From the NCBI GenBank assembly GCA_016648135.1, contig JADDOH010022984.1:99320-163319 (forward strand): a stretch of DNA of 64,000 bases, given 5' to 3'. Below are positions 10,697 through 22,262 of this stretch, one piece after another (positions within the stretch are counted from its first letter, which is position 1; every line of letters begins with the position of its first letter). The position numbers and the translations under genes were made by a program. The notes under the pieces are model-generated. The model was not told the DNA's origin. It did not search any database and worked only from the letters and a program-made list of their open reading frames with translations. The DNA comes from Agrypnia vestita (taxonomy: Eukaryota; Arthropoda; Insecta; Trichoptera; Phryganeidae).

Positions 10697-11242
10697 TGTT
10701 TGATTTACCACTCAAATCTCTTGCTTTGGTCTAAAAGAAATGTCTACAAATTATATATAAGTGATTTAAAAATTCAACATTTTAAATTCACATCATTTCA
10801 CTAGCTCGAGTATGTGCGTCACAATTGTATGGTACACAGGTATACAAATACTATGACACTATAGCAAACGCGCGAGCTGATACGTCACGACCAATCCTGT
10901 GCATTTTAATAATGTCGTATACTTTTAAAAATTCATACATTTAAAATTATGAATGAAAACATTACTCCACATTATCCATACTGATACACAATATAATTAA
11001 TATTTAAGAATCTATTTCATATATTTTCATCGGTATTTGTAATTTGTGAAATTTCCCTATTGTGGCATTACACTGCAAGATGCTATTTTAGTTTTAATAA
11101 ACCCATCTCTCACAGGTCTTAAAACTGCTTGCGTATAATAGGGCAATCGCAGAATAGTCAGTTCATCGTCACCACCGTGTGTTTTAAAGAACTGAAGATT
11201 TTTATCAGACCCTTGTTGAATTATTGTTAATATAATGATGCT
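10697..11242. other. No gene recognised
   Basis: AT-rich DNA. A minus-strand frame (11290-11057) opposes the ORF at 11243 and has no recognisable motif. Confidence 0.35.
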
Positions 11243-11584
11243 TTGTTGCCAGTTAAAAAGATCGTAGTGAGTAGCGACCTCGAGGTTCATATTTGTAACT
11301 TGATAGAGTCATCGCCAGAGTTATATCCTTACGACGATCAAAATATAAGACTGAAACTTGCAAAACTCTTATGTCATAATATTTTCTTGTCTAAAATTGG
11401 AACATCAGAGTTGATATGCAGAACTGCTAATGCAGTGCCTTCTGCAGTTCTGTCTGATACTCTATATCTATCGGAAGTTTTCACAAATGTGGAAAAATTT
11501 ATGGTAATGGCAGGCCCCTTGCCAGAAGTTGGTGTTGCAATTTTAGAGATAACAGTGATGTCAGATGTAGTTGAATATAACTAA
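11243..11584 (+). CDS. Hypothetical ORF, 113 codons
   Basis: The frame begins MLPVKKIVVSSDLEVHICNL and ends VGVAILEITVMSDVVEYN before TAA. Its balanced composition and lack of low complexity make it more protein-like than most frames here. I recognise no domain. No TATA box, splice partner or TE hallmark was seen next to it. It may be a captured or decayed exon, or a small TE accessory frame. Confidence 0.22.
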   Translation: MLPVKKIVVSSDLEVHICNLIESSPELYPYDDQNIRLKLAKLLCHNIFLSKIGTSELICRTANAVPSAVLSDTLYLSEVFTNVEKFMVMAGPLPEVGVAILEITVMSDVVEYN

Positions 11585-12479
11585 CTAACATTCTTACACT
11601 GTGACCTTTCCTCTCCTAAAGAACAAATTTAGTTCATCTCTATAATATTTTATGTTCTGTGGTCGTGACAGTTAATCAGAGCAATAGGTTTTTAGTTTTC
11701 TTAATTTAATTTTAATACTATTGTATTTCAATTTTTTTTAATTCTGTTTCCATAAATAAAAAAATAAAATCATGAATTTTGTGTAACCATTTTGTGGGTC
11801 ATCCAGACAACGCTGGGGATAATATTAAAAAAGGTTGTTTGCAGACGAAGCGGGCCTTGATCGGTCATCTAGGAAGATGACAACTCCCTTGTCGAGTGTT
11901 TGAGGAAAAATGATCAGATGAAAACTTTTTCTCGGTGGTACAAGTTATATTGTGACTTATCATAAATACATAATGAGCAAAAGGGAAAAAAAGCACAAAA
12001 TTATTACTCCATGAAGACATTAAAGCCATGCGTACAAGACATATTGTTTTGTTGTGTTAGTGTTTGTTACCCATAAATACCAACACAACGAAACAATGTG
12101 GGTTGTATGCATGGCTTACACGTATTAATTGAATTGTCTTTCTCAAATTAAAAGAGCTATAGGCACTGTATTTTTCTTCACACTTTTTTAATAGCTTATT
12201 TTTACATTGGTTACCTGCTCTCTCGATAAAATTAACTTGTTTTTCAAATATGTATCTATAATTTCTATTTTTATCTACAATATCTAAGAAACTTGTTAAT
12301 TTTATATAGTCTTTTGTCTTCATTTTGTTGTGAAGCTGCTCGTCTCGGCACAGATTCTTTCTAGTGAGATGAGAGGCTCAATTCTTTACAAACATGTAAT
12401 TTTAGTTCAGGATTAATAATAAAAACAAATAAATAATTATAACCAGGAAATTTCAATATTTTGGCCAAATCATGAGACA
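11585..12479. other. No gene recognised
   Basis: AT-rich intergenic DNA. An 88-codon minus-strand frame (12323-12057, lysine-rich) has no family motif and is not called. Confidence 0.35.
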
Positions 12480-12665
12480 TCCAGAGAAGACACCAGATCC
12501 TGCATCTCATCATTCAAGCCAAAATTGCAAGCAGAATGGATCCTGGAAGACAAACGACATCCTGGCTGAGAAATTGGTTGGAAAAATCCTCGGTCTATAA
12601 AAAGTAATGACAGCCAACATGATCGCTGATGTTTGGTCGCCGGACAGCACAAAAATAAGAATTAA
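12480..12665 (+). pseudogene. LINE 3' coding fragment
   Basis: Forward frames read IIQAKIASRMDPGRQTTSWL, then RNWLEKSSVYKK, then after a frameshift MTANMIADVWSPDST. This matches the C-terminal pattern of many insect LINEs (GKI.GKR.RGR...SWLRNLR, then MIANVR). About 180 bp is left, with stops. Confidence 0.55.
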
Positions 12666-12959
12666 ATTACTTATAATAATATTGAAGTCTCGCATCAGTA
12701 ACCATTTACATACCTTCTAGAAATTACAACACTCGCTTAAAGCTACGAGCATTTCATCCACACACATTGGAACAAGGTTTTATCAGACATGTTGGTTAAA
12801 ATTGAAATGATTGAATATTGAAAATTCGTACATTAGAATTCTCAAGTCAAGCAACATGCAGTTGGCGAGACATGAGATCAGCGTTCAAAGTCGTAGTTCC
12901 TAGGCCAGTTCAATATAATCCTCGAGGGTTCATTGGTTGAAGTGAATTTTTTTGCCTTT

Positions 12960-13130
12960 GCTTTTAATTATGATTTGAAAACATGATTTTGGAAGAGACA
13001 GAGCTATGTTTCCTATTATAATATTAAATTCAGTAATTAATAAATTAATAATCTTAGGTGACTGTATTCAAAACATTTTTTTAAGTTTTACTTGTACTCA
13101 TTCATTAGTGCTTGGATCCTTTAACACAGT
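12960..13130 (+). repeat. Dispersed repeat also found as the target of the 52-kb piggyBac
   Basis: Blocks AAACATGATTTTGGAAGAGA, ATTCAGTA and GTATTCAAAACATTTTTTTA match both sides of the piggyBac insertion (52105-52149 and 56404-56450), where the same words flank TTAA. This is a copy without the piggyBac. Its inverted-repeat ends were not resolved. Confidence 0.5.
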
Positions 13131-14039
13131 ATAGAATGCATAACCCAGCACCGGTTTACGGGCCGTTGTAATAAATCACGAAAAGAGAAACTCCGTCTTT
13201 CATATACATATATTACAACATTATTGTGCCGAACAGGCCACTTGTTGATTAAAAATTAAATATTTATTTATTTATTTGATTAAGGAATCTTATCAGATTC
13301 AATCATTTAAATGTTAGAGCACAGGGTGCATCGCATAAACCAATTAAAAAGATTCACAGATGTTTGAGGCATAGAAAATTAATTACCTACTATGTTGGAT
13401 AAGATAATATTTGAAAGCTTTGTGAATATATTATAGTAATCAACAACCAATATTTATGTAAAATAATAATAATAAATGAAGAAATTAGAAACAAAGAGAA
13501 ATGTAAAATAAACGAGTAAATGAGTTTTGATAGTATCTTATTTTAAATGTGGTAAGACCAATATTGATACATTCATTATTCAAAGCCTTGCATGAGCGAA
13601 ATAAAAATGTATTTTAGGTATGGGATATTCTATTTCTCGGAACATGGAAGAGCACGTTCTGTCGGGTTCGTCTAGACAGAACATGACATGAGATTTAGTC
13701 CAGTTGATTGGGACAGTCGAGACATTCTCTCAGTGATATTCTCACTTGATATTTTCAATTAGCGACTGGACCCCTTGGGCGTTTGAAATAATGTTTATGT
13801 TGAATTTTATGCAATTTTTTTATAGTGGGTTTATGTTTGATTCATTGTTTAATAACATATTATATTGTGGGACATAGTAGATGCAATTTCGGTTTATATT
13901 AGATGTTGAATTTGAATATGTAAATGTTTCTATGTTGTGTATTCTCTGCAAAAATAAATTAGATGCATACCACGGCCGACCAACAGTACCTAGAGGAGAT
14001 AAAGTAGCCTTGTAAACCCCAACCCATTGGTCGGCTCTT
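13131..14039. other. No gene recognised
   Basis: AT-rich DNA. Contains a short hairpin (GTTCTGTC...GACAGAAC, 13662-13682) and no coding evidence. Confidence 0.35.
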
Positions 14040-14385
14040 GCCGGTGTGAGTTACGCAATAGAAAAGGGGGTACACATGCCGGCACCATGGTCTCCGTCTT
14101 TTATGCCCGTATCATCCCAGCAGTCGTTCCTCCAGCTTACCATTTATGTCCACGACATCTAGGCTACTGCGAATGTGTAAACATTTAATTCTATCTTTTA
14201 GTGTTGATCCTGCCAACCATCTAAGTATTTGCATTTCTGCTATTTCAAATTGCCTAGAGTAGGAGTTGTACATAGTCCAGCATTCGGAGCCATATATTAT
14301 CGCGGGACTAACAATAGTATTGTTTGTCTTTCCTTTAGGTTTTGTAGGTATTTTCGGGTCAACATGATTCCTGTTACGGATCTAA
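14040..14385 (-). pseudogene. RTE-type LINE, reverse transcriptase C-terminal fragment
   Basis: The minus strand reads IVSPAIIYGSECWTMYNSYS, then AEMQILRWLAGSTLKDRIK, then IRSSLDVVDINGKLEERLLG and YGHKRRRPW. This is the RTE-clade order YGSECW, AEM.MLRW..G....D.I, I...L.V..I..K..E.RL.W.GH..R. The upstream catalytic part is lost and stops are present. Confidence 0.75.
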
Positions 14386-15259
14386 ATTTCACCCGTCCCA
14401 AATTTTGTGATATAGAAATTTAAAGATGATAATATCTGGTCGCTGTATATATAATAAATGCTGTGTGCTGTTAAGTACATTCTGAGATGAACAAATCAAT
14501 TTTTCATATAAATAATGGAGATATACTAAAAAAAACATTGGAAATTTTTCATTTGTTCATTGGTTCATCTGGAAAGTCTGCCTAGTAATTACTTAAAATA
14601 TTTTTTATGAATCTAGTCTGTGCAATTCTTATTTAACACAGTTTAATTTGTTTATCTCAGAATGTACTAAAACGTCACATAGGATTAATTTTATATACAG
14701 CGACGATCTTTAAATTATCATACCGAAGCTTTTAAAAATTCCCAAAGCAGTTTGGTTTTCCATGCATGAATCAAAAAAAAAAATGCAGATAGTCATTTTT
14801 GATTCTTAGAATGTGATGGGAAATATGAGAGACAGGTATCTTTTTCAATTTAAGAAAATATTTATTTATTAATATTTTTAAGAAGAAAACATTTTTTATG
14901 GAAAATAAACTAGGTGCACAACAAAGAAAGTAATTGCATTGAAAGTATAAATATATTGTGCAAAAAATCAACATGCATATAAGAATGTCCTGATTCCATG
15001 AAGTTATGTTGAATATGTTTAATTAATTGGAGTCATTTGAGTTACATATATGCATAAATATATATATATTTTTTTTAACTCAATGTGCATATTTACATTA
15101 CATTACATTACAAATATAATTATACAATAATAATTTATCATACAATAAATATCATACATCATACAAAATATCATACAATAAAAAATGACGCTATGTTTGA
15201 TCATGTTTTTTCCAGAGCAGGTATCTTAAAAAAATATGAATGATATATAAAAAAATATG
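14386..15259. other. No gene recognised
   Basis: AT-rich DNA with poly(A)/poly(T) runs and short ATACAATAA direct repeats near 15120-15180. No coding signal. Confidence 0.35.
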
Positions 15260-15395
15260 AATGGAGGTCGGACTCCACCTCCACCTCCGCGGGTAAAGGT
15301 CGTCCTCCTGATGACGTTGGATAAGTACCCAACGAAACGTCAAGATTCGCTTCTCGGTAATACATACGGTGCGTATAAAATATCCAAAATTACAG
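15260..15395 (+). repeat. Second hammerhead-like repeat module
   Basis: The segment holds a CTGATGA-hairpin-GAAACGTC block (15308-15338) and ends CGGTGCGTATAAAATATCC, like the right end of 10528-10696. A matching left inverted end is not visible, so this is a partial copy. Confidence 0.4.
15308..15338 (+). ncRNA. Hammerhead-ribozyme-like core (candidate 2)
   Basis: CTGATGA, one extra C, stem GTTGG / CCAAC, then GAAACGTC. The stem sequence differs completely from candidate 1 yet still pairs, and the flanking core is identical. GAAACGTC is the form expected for a short, palindromic stem III as in dimeric hammerheads. No stem I was found. Confidence 0.3.
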
Positions 15396-15472
15396 TTATT
15401 CCTTCCATTCTTTCCCTAGTAAAATTCTCAGTTCATTTCAATTTACATCTACTGCAGTTTATATGTTTGAGT

Positions 15473-15528
15473 TTCTTAGCTTAGTATTTATTCACTTTCT
15501 GTCAAGTGAATAAATACTAAGCTAAGAA
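15473..15528. other. Perfect 25-bp hairpin
   Basis: TTCTTAGCTTAGTATTTATT and the next five bases are followed, after a 6-base loop, by their exact inverse (15504-15528). Part of the arm recurs a third time directly afterwards (TTAGTATTTATTCACTTTC, 15530-15548). It lies between the hammerhead-like module and the mariner. Confidence 0.7.
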
Positions 15529-15613
15529 GTTAGTATTTATTCACTTTCGAAACGTCGAAAGGAGGCGTATATTAATGGTTCGCGTCTTAGCTAAGCCCAA
15601 GTATATATTATAA

Positions 15614-16892
15614 TATTAGGTCCTTACATATGAAATTGGCGTTTTGCCGTACTGGCAAATTTGATCTCAAATATCTTCTCTTTGATTAGGAATTCCAAAT
15701 CCAAATTTATACAGCTATTTACTCATGTATTTGTGTTTTGAAAATTATAATTCATTTGTTTTTTCCTCAATTGTTTTTTTCTTTGCGTCACTCAGTTTAC
15801 AAAATGAAAATTTTGAAATATCGCATTATTTACGAGTACGAGTTCCACCGTGGCACCAGTGCTGCAGAAACGGCTCGAAGGATTAATGATGTGTATGGCG
15901 ACGTTGCCAACAAAAGAAAACACAGTGCGTTTTTGGTGCGTTCACAGTGCGTCACCTGCAGAACAAGCCCCATGGACGGCCGGAGACCAAAGTTGATAAT
16001 GAAGAATTGAAGGCTATTGTGGAAGTGGATCCATCGCAAACCACATCCAAGTTAGCTGCAGGCTGCGGTGTTAGTGATAAAACTGTTTTAATCCACTTGA
16101 AGCAAATTGGTAAGGTGAAAAAGCTTGAAAGGTGGGTACCTCACGAATTGAGTGAAGCAAATCAACAAACGCGCGTTGACTGCTGCGTTGCATTACTCAA
16201 CCGGCACAATAATGAAGGGATTTTAAATCGAATCATTACCTGTGATGAAAAGTGGATCCTGTACGATAATCGGAAACGCTCATCGCAATGGCTGAACCCT
16301 GCCGAACCAGCCAAACCATGCCCCAAGCGAAAATTGACTCCAAAAAAGTTACTTCTGAGCGTTTGGTGGACTAGTGCTGGTGTCGTTCATTACAGCTTTC
16401 TTAAATCTGGCCAGACGATTACGGCAGATGTCTTTTGTCAGCAACTGCAAACCATGATGGAAAAGCTAGCTGCTAAACAACCGAAGCTGGTTAATCGCTC
16501 TAGGCCACTGCTGCTTCATGATAACGCTAGACCACACACTGCACAACAGACGGCTACCAAATTAGAGGAGCTTCAATTGGAATGTCTAAGACATCCACCG
16601 TACTCTCCGGACCTTGCCCCAACAGATTACCATTTTTTTCGAAATTTGGATAACTTCTTGCAAAGGAAAAAATTCAACTCCGATGGGGCAGTCCAAACCG
16701 CCTTCAGAGATTTTATTGATTCCCGTCCGAATGGTTTTTTTAGTAAAGGGATCGATGAACTACCTATGAGATGGCAAAAGTGCATAGATAGCAATGGTAC
16801 ATACTTTGATTAAATAAATATATTATAATAAAAAAAAAAGGCTTTATGTTCCTCCCATACTAAACGCCAATTTCATATGTATGGACCTAATA
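15614..16892 (+). mobile_element. Mariner element, nearly full length, with TA target duplication
   Basis: Inverted ends TTAGGTCCTTACATATGAAA (15616) and its counterpart TTAGGTCCATACATATGAAA (reverse from 16890) are followed inward by TTGGCGTTT in both. TA flanks both sides. The 1275-bp length is normal for mariner. The ends differ at few sites, so the insertion is fairly young. Confidence 0.92.
15804..16813 (+). pseudogene. Mariner transposase, catalytic domain intact but N-terminal domain deleted and frameshifted
   Basis: The frame starts MKILKYRIIYEYEFHRGTSA with the paired helix-turn-helix region. At about 15890-15950 a deletion and frame change remove the second half of the first helix-turn-helix. 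The frame resumes at LQNKPHGRPETKVDNEELKA and runs 288 codons to TAA. The catalytic motifs are ITCDEKW (first Asp), LLHDNARPHTA (second) and SPDLAPTDYHFF (third), with 34 residues between the last two, giving the mariner DD34D signature. WVPHEL, the linker motif, is also present. The protein could not be made whole, so the copy is non-autonomous. Confidence 0.9.
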
Positions 16893-16904
16893 TATTTTTA
16901 ACGA

Positions 16905-17045
16905 ACTGTGGAGAAGTGGTGGTGGCTATGTCGGTTAGCTGCCATCCGCTTGTCCGAGGTTCGAGCCTTTCTCCAGCTATTCAATTTGGTTTTTTTAGTC
17001 ATGAATTCAAACGAAATTATTATATTTAGATATTACTGAAACACT
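16905..17045 (+). mobile_element. SINE-like unit with tRNA-like head, copy 1
   Basis: The B-box-like GAGGTTCGAGCC (near 16957) is followed by a T run and ATGAATTCAAACGAAATTAT. The same tail (ATGAATTCGAATGAAATTAC) follows GGGGTTCAAGCCCC at 18700-18830. A tRNA-derived SINE is inferred from the paired copies. Confidence 0.4.
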
Positions 17046-17545
17046 AAGTGCATTTCGCTTTTTTCACATTTTCGCTACAGTCATTTCCCGCTACGTCCAT
17101 CCCCGTTATAGTAAAAAAATTATCCTGGAGGCGCCAAAAGAAAATAACTTAAAAAAAACATGGTTCACAATGAATAACTTAACATCAAAAAAATGTGTAT
17201 AAAGATAAATTATGTTTAAAATAGAGCTGTATATTTTTACGTAGGTACTCACTTTATGATGTGCTTAGAAAATATTTTATCAATCGCCATTTAAAATTTA
17301 AAAAAGAATGTGACAGCGTCCTTCCCTTTTTGACGTTTTGACACATTGTGTGACGGATCTGGGGCTGTGTTGGTTTAAACGACTGAACATGCGTAAAAAT
17401 AAGATTATTTTGAAGCCAGACGCCCGATAAGGTTAGTAGCTACATTTGTATTTAAATAGCGATTGAAAATGTGCATTAACACGCCGAAATATGAAGGGAC
17501 TAGGGTCGATTTGACAAGTGTGTTACAGTTTCGAAAAATATGTAT
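17046..17545. other. No gene recognised
   Basis: AT-rich DNA, no coding evidence. Confidence 0.35.
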
Positions 17546-17886
17546 TATCACAAACATTGACGTATTATAATATAGACATGTTATTCCCGTACTAGCTGAC
17601 TTTCATATGTAGCAAATATTGCATTGAAAGAGACAACAAATTGCGTGCAGACAGAAAAATCAGGTAATTTGAAGTCACGGTGACTAAAATAACATACCTA
17701 TTCTTACAATAGTGTACGATACTCTGTTCCTTTTCCCCAGGACTTTCTTTTCGGCGTAGCGTCGCGTCCGATCACAAAGAAGGTCCGTTCGATGACGAAT
17801 GCAAGTAAGGCAATTACCTTACTTTTGAGTTGCCAAGATTTCACGCTTATAACGTATCTACAGTTTATTATATCATTTATCACAAA
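17546..17886 (-). mobile_element. MITE family M1, copy b, with perfect 8-bp target duplication
   Basis: The reverse-oriented element spans 17554-17878 and is flanked by ATCACAAA at 17546-17553 and 17879-17886. It contains the same internal landmarks as copies a, c and d (GTCACCGTGACTTCAAATTA, TCTTGGCAACTCAAAAGTAA on the other strand). Confidence 0.85.
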
Positions 17887-18276
17887 GATATATCTCTTCA
17901 TTTGGTGTGAGTAGTAGTCCGTTCCAAAAATATGTAATATCGATTTCAAAAATGTTAAACACGACATTTTAATGTTTTCTCTCGCCGATATAGAGTTAAA
18001 AATTAAAAGTTTTTTAAACGAAAATTTGATAGATCTTCTTGATCGTCGCCACGAGTCTGCTTGCAAAGTTTCAGCTCGATAGGATCACGGGAAAAGGGTT
18101 AAAATCGATCCAAAGTTTTACGTCAGATAAGCAGACAAGACGACAAGTAGACAAGCAGACGCTACGAGTTAAAAGAAAGGGAGTAATAACATAAATGTTT
18201 CTCATTTTTATTTCATTTTCAGGGGAATATTTAAAAAAAAATATTGAGCGAACCGACTTCTTTAACAGGATAGGAC
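17887..18276. other. Upstream region of gene D with SINE-tail-like sequence
   Basis: Bases 18030-18160 (TTTCAGCTCGATAGGATCAC, then repeated GACAAG / CAGACAAG words) resemble tails of insect SINEs. A TTTCATTTTCAG acceptor-like site at about 18213-18224 suggests that gene D may have an upstream untranslated exon. Confidence 0.3.
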
Positions 18277-21200
18277 ATGGATCCCGCTAGTCTTGATCTT
18301 GCCTCTGAGCTGGTAGAGCCAGGCTCTTCCACTGGAAGTCCCGATGAAGAAAAAGTAGAAGAGACTGCCTCTGAGATGGGCATAGATACGACACAATATG
18401 ATATCCAAAAGTCCACTGACGCTGAATTACAAAATGCTGGTAAGTAAATATTGTCTTACAAGCTGTAACCCGTCAAAAATTTATAACCGAAACTAATGAA
18501 ATAGTAATAACGACTTTTATCAAAATATTTAAACTTTTTTATATATTTCCCTGCCGGCAGTTAATGATTGCAGAGTAAATGTTTATAAAGCCAGTGTACT
18601 TCAAGAAAAAATATATATTGTGCGCTTTATAATAATATTTTTTAGGTACAAATGATTCGCGTCTTTGCTAAGTTCTATATGTAGTATATTTTTGAAGGGT
18701 CCCGCGCACACGGTGATAGCAACCTCCGTAGGTTTTCGTGCTCTAGTTTGCTCGCCCGGGGTTCAAGCCCCGTTTCCGGGCATTTAATTTCTTTTTTTAA
18801 AGCCATGAATTCGAATGAAATTACGGACGTTCCACTCAGTTATGGGAACAGACAGACGGACGGACAGACGACGAAATGATTATAATTGGGATATCTGTAA
18901 GGATCGCGGATCGTGCATGTTAGTTACTAATTGTCATATAAGTGTTTACGTAACACATTTTTATTTCTTGCGCTTACTTGACCCGATTCCGTGTTGCAAA
19001 TAATGTCGAGTAGATAAAACAATTGGGACATGTATTCACGTATGCAGCGTTTTTGCTTTGGGAATATTGCTACTCTCAGGTGAAATAGGTTGGTTTATAT
19101 TTATTTATTTATTTCAACGGTTACAAAACCTATTACAGTAATTTGATGTTGTACTAATTACCTTATAATATAAAATGAGAGAGTAAGTAAAAGTAAGTAT
19201 AAGATAATAAAGATAAAATATGTAGAATACAGAGTTAATATAAAATAACATAATAATGTCAAAAGTAAGCATAAAATAACAGAGATAAAAAATAATAATA
19301 ATTACAGAGTAAATATACAATAACAAAAGTATTAAGAAGAAGTAATGTATATTCAATAGTATGAAAAAGTTAACAAATGTGAATTAATTACAATTTATGA
19401 AATTATGTAGCAACAGAGTTAGAAACTAAAATGGACTGCCTTATTTCTCTAAAAAGTATTTATTGAGATAAGTACGGTAACACTCTAATGTAAAACTGAA
19501 GATATCCGATATGTGTGCGTATTCGTTCCCTAGTGTGTGTAATCTGTTAATCGTACAGTGTTGGAAGTGCGCAGTATTCGTTTTGTTGCAGAAATAAGTA
19601 TTTTGGGAACGTGTATGCCTTTGTGGCACGTTGATTGTAATAAGAGGTCAGCTGCATCCAATCTGTTACTATTAATTATTTTGAATAGAAAAATTAAGTA
19701 AGCTATTATACGTCTATCACAGATTTTCGTTAGCCTTGACGTTTGTAGAAGATAGTTGAAGTTAATTTGCTCTATTGGGATACGTAACCTATAGTTTAAA
19801 TATCTTAAAAATTTGTATTGTACTTTTTCTATTCTGTGGATGTGGCTTGTGTAATATGGTGACCATAGAGGGCTGCAGTATTCTAACTGACTTCTTACTA
19901 GGGATTTATATAGATTTATGCAAGTAGAAAGATTGTTAAAGTTTTGGGAATTGCGAATTATAAATCCAAGCGTTTTCATTCCTTTGTTGGAGATATTGTT
20001 AATGTGACTTATATAGTTTAATTTTGAATCTATTGTGATTCCCAAATCATTGACCTCATATACTTTATTTAGATGGATGTTATCAATCTGATAGTTAAAA
20101 ACAATTGGATTTTTAATTCTGCAAAAGGTGATACTTTGGCATTTATCTGTATTTAAGTGAAGTTTATTGATAGTACACCAATCGTGAAGTTTTTTTAGTG
20201 ATTCTTGAAGCATCACGCAGTCGTTTAGGGATTTAATTGAGGTATAAATTTTCATGTCGTCTGCAAATAACAATACATTTATTGGGTCTTTGAAAATTGC
20301 AATAATGTCGTTAATGAAGAAAATAAATTAGAACGGTCCTATGTGGGAACCTTGCGGTACGCCACTGCTTGATGTAAATTTGTATAACAGAGTCGCTTAT
20401 AGACTGGACCGCAATACTGCAAGCTCAGTTCATGCATCGTCAGTCACCTTGTGCAATTGAAACAGACACAAAACGAGACGAAGACGAGAAAGATTATCGA
20501 GTCGTGTCTCCTCCGTTGGATTGGGTGGACCCGCCAGTGTGCGCATCTATAGACTTTCTACTTGTACATCTTCACTTGCTTCCGGAGCTTATCTCCGGTT
20601 AGAAATAAAAATTCACACTAAAACATAACACCCTTTCAAACCACGCACCCTCGACGCCTCCCTAAATGTCCATGTATATAAATTATTACCTATCAGTCCA
20701 CGATGATAATATATCCATGTATATAAATTATTACCTATCAGTCCACGATGATAATCTGGTCTGATCTGCGGCATGGAGTGGGGCAGAAGGACTGAAGAAT
20801 TTTTACAGCTGTTCTCAATCCATTGACGTCATTTAATTCCACCACGTCATATACTTTCTGAGATATTACTGTTAAAAAAATTGATCTTTTTCAGTGATGG
20901 TCAGATTTTTTATCATGCACTCCATACCTCGTACCGATTTTGAAGACGAACTCGTCATACATCTCCTATAATTTCGGCAACCTTTCTTGACGATATCAAC
21001 AGTCATGGTTTATATCAGTCAAAAGAGCCACTTAAAATGTTTAATCGTTTTTTTTTCTTTTAGAAATCAACCCTCCATACGATGACATTTATGGACACAA
21101 TGACGTCTCAAAGGAGTTTTACCCACCGCATCCAGAAGGCAGTCAAGAACTTCACGAAGAGTCGTACGAAGACAAGCCATACTCTTGTAAAGAATGCACA

Positions 21201-22262
21201 TATATGTGCTCAGATAGAGCCATTTTTAAAAGACATTTGCTTGTACATATCGTTGATAAACCATTCTCATGTAATCAGTGTTCTTACACAGGTGTTTTAA
21301 AGACCCATTTAGATAGGCACAAGCTTATACATACGGATAAAAGACCCTTCTCTTGTAACGAATGTAGTTATACGTCCACTGCAAGCATTTCTCTAAAGAG
21401 ACATTTATTAACGCATACGGGTGAAAGACCATTCTCGTGCCATATGTGCAGTTACACTTGCGGCCGGGACGCGAATCTAAAAAGGCACATGTACACCCAT
21501 TCAAAGGTCAAACCCTTCTCATGCCACATCTGCAGTTACACGTGCTCATACAAAAACAGCCTGACCAGCCACATCCTCACCCACACAGGAGTCAGGCCGT
21601 ACGCGTGTACCGAGTGCAGCTATACGTGTACAACGAAGACGCACCTAAAGAGTCACATGTACACTCACACGGGCGTCAAGCCGTACACGTGCAACCTGTG
21701 CCGGTATGCGTGCACGCAAGCCAACAGCCTTAAAAACCACATGCTTACGCATACAGGCGAGAAACCTTTTTGCTGCAGTGAATGCACTTACACTTGCGCG
21801 TCTAAAAGAAACTTGTACAGACACAGACTGATACACACAGGGCTGAAACCATTCGCGTGTACAGATTGCAATTACACTTGCACAACTAAGACGCATTTGA
21901 GAAGTCACATGTTTACCCATACGGGGGAAAAGCCGTTCTGTTGCAGTCATTGTTCCAACACTTTTTCGCAGGTGAATAGTTTGAAGAGGCACATGCTGAC
22001 GCATACAGGAGAGAAGCCCTTCTCTTGCGGAGACTGTAGTTACACCTGTTCTTCGAGCAGGAATCTGAAAAGACACAGGCTGAAGCACACGGGAGAGAAA
22101 CCATTTGCTTGTAACCGTTGCAGTTACGTTTGCTCCACGCAGACGCATCTTAGAACGCACGCGCTTACCCATACCGGGGAAAAGCCTTTCTTGTGTAAAC
22201 AATGCAGTAACGCATACTCACAAATGAATAGCTTAAAACGGCACATGTTGACACACAAGTGA
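18277..22262 (+). CDS. Gene D: C2H2 zinc-finger protein with 13 fingers
   Basis: Two coding exons give 453 residues. Exon 1 (18277-18439) starts MDPASLDLASELVEPGSS and ends in phase 1 before GTAAGT; an in-frame TAG two codons upstream fixes the start. Exon 2 (21064-22262) follows a TTTTCTTTTAG acceptor, keeps the frame and ends at TGA. The N-terminus is acidic. Thirteen C-x2-C-x12-H-x3-H fingers joined by TGEKPF-type linkers fill the rest, so a nuclear sequence-specific DNA-binding role is very likely. Most fingers have an extra Cys three residues after the zinc pair (SYTC). Fingers 6-13 repeat a three-finger helix pattern (THL, NSL, RNL). Unlike A, B and C it lacks psi-K-x-E motifs. The 2.6-kb intron carries a LINE fragment. 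No orthologue is assigned. Confidence 0.88.
18700..18830 (+). mobile_element. SINE-like unit with tRNA-like head, copy 2 (in gene D intron)
   Basis: GGGGTTCAAGCCCC forms a B-box-like stem-loop, followed by a T run and ATGAATTCGAATGAAATTAC as in 16905-17045. CAGACAGACGGACGGACAGA follows at 18849. Confidence 0.4.
19090..20400 (-). pseudogene. Jockey/CR1-type LINE, 5'-truncated reverse transcriptase and 3' tail
   Basis: On the minus strand, SSSGVPQGSHIGP (near 20370) is followed by a stop, then FIFFINDIIAIFKDPINVLL and FADDMKIYTSI, the active-site FADD. The frame then stays open to 19530 with LHLNTDKCQSITF, DLGITIDSKLNY, LEYCSPLWSPYY and LLQTSRL. A frameshift near 19630 shifts the last coding part. 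An AT-rich tail runs to about 19090. It lies in the gene D intron, opposite to that gene. Confidence 0.8.
20563..20612 (+). repeat. Dispersed repeat CTTGCTTCCGG...CTCCGG
   Basis: ACTTGTACATCTTCACTTGC followed by TTCCGGAGCTTATCTCCGG and AGAAATAAA recurs inverted at 48420-48482. Both copies are single, short and non-coding. Confidence 0.5.
20670..20755 (+). repeat. 45-bp direct duplication
   Basis: CCATGTATATAAATTATTAC and the next 25 bases occur twice in a row (20670-20714, 20715-20755), with no difference over the shared part. It is a recent slippage or duplication within the gene D intron. Confidence 0.8.

Noticed and set aside
21645..22202. Long minus-strand frame (185 codons) opposite the gene D fingers, and the plus-strand frame at 21437-21733
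   Set aside because: They are shadows of the regular 84-base finger repeat; they lack domains and depend on the finger code.
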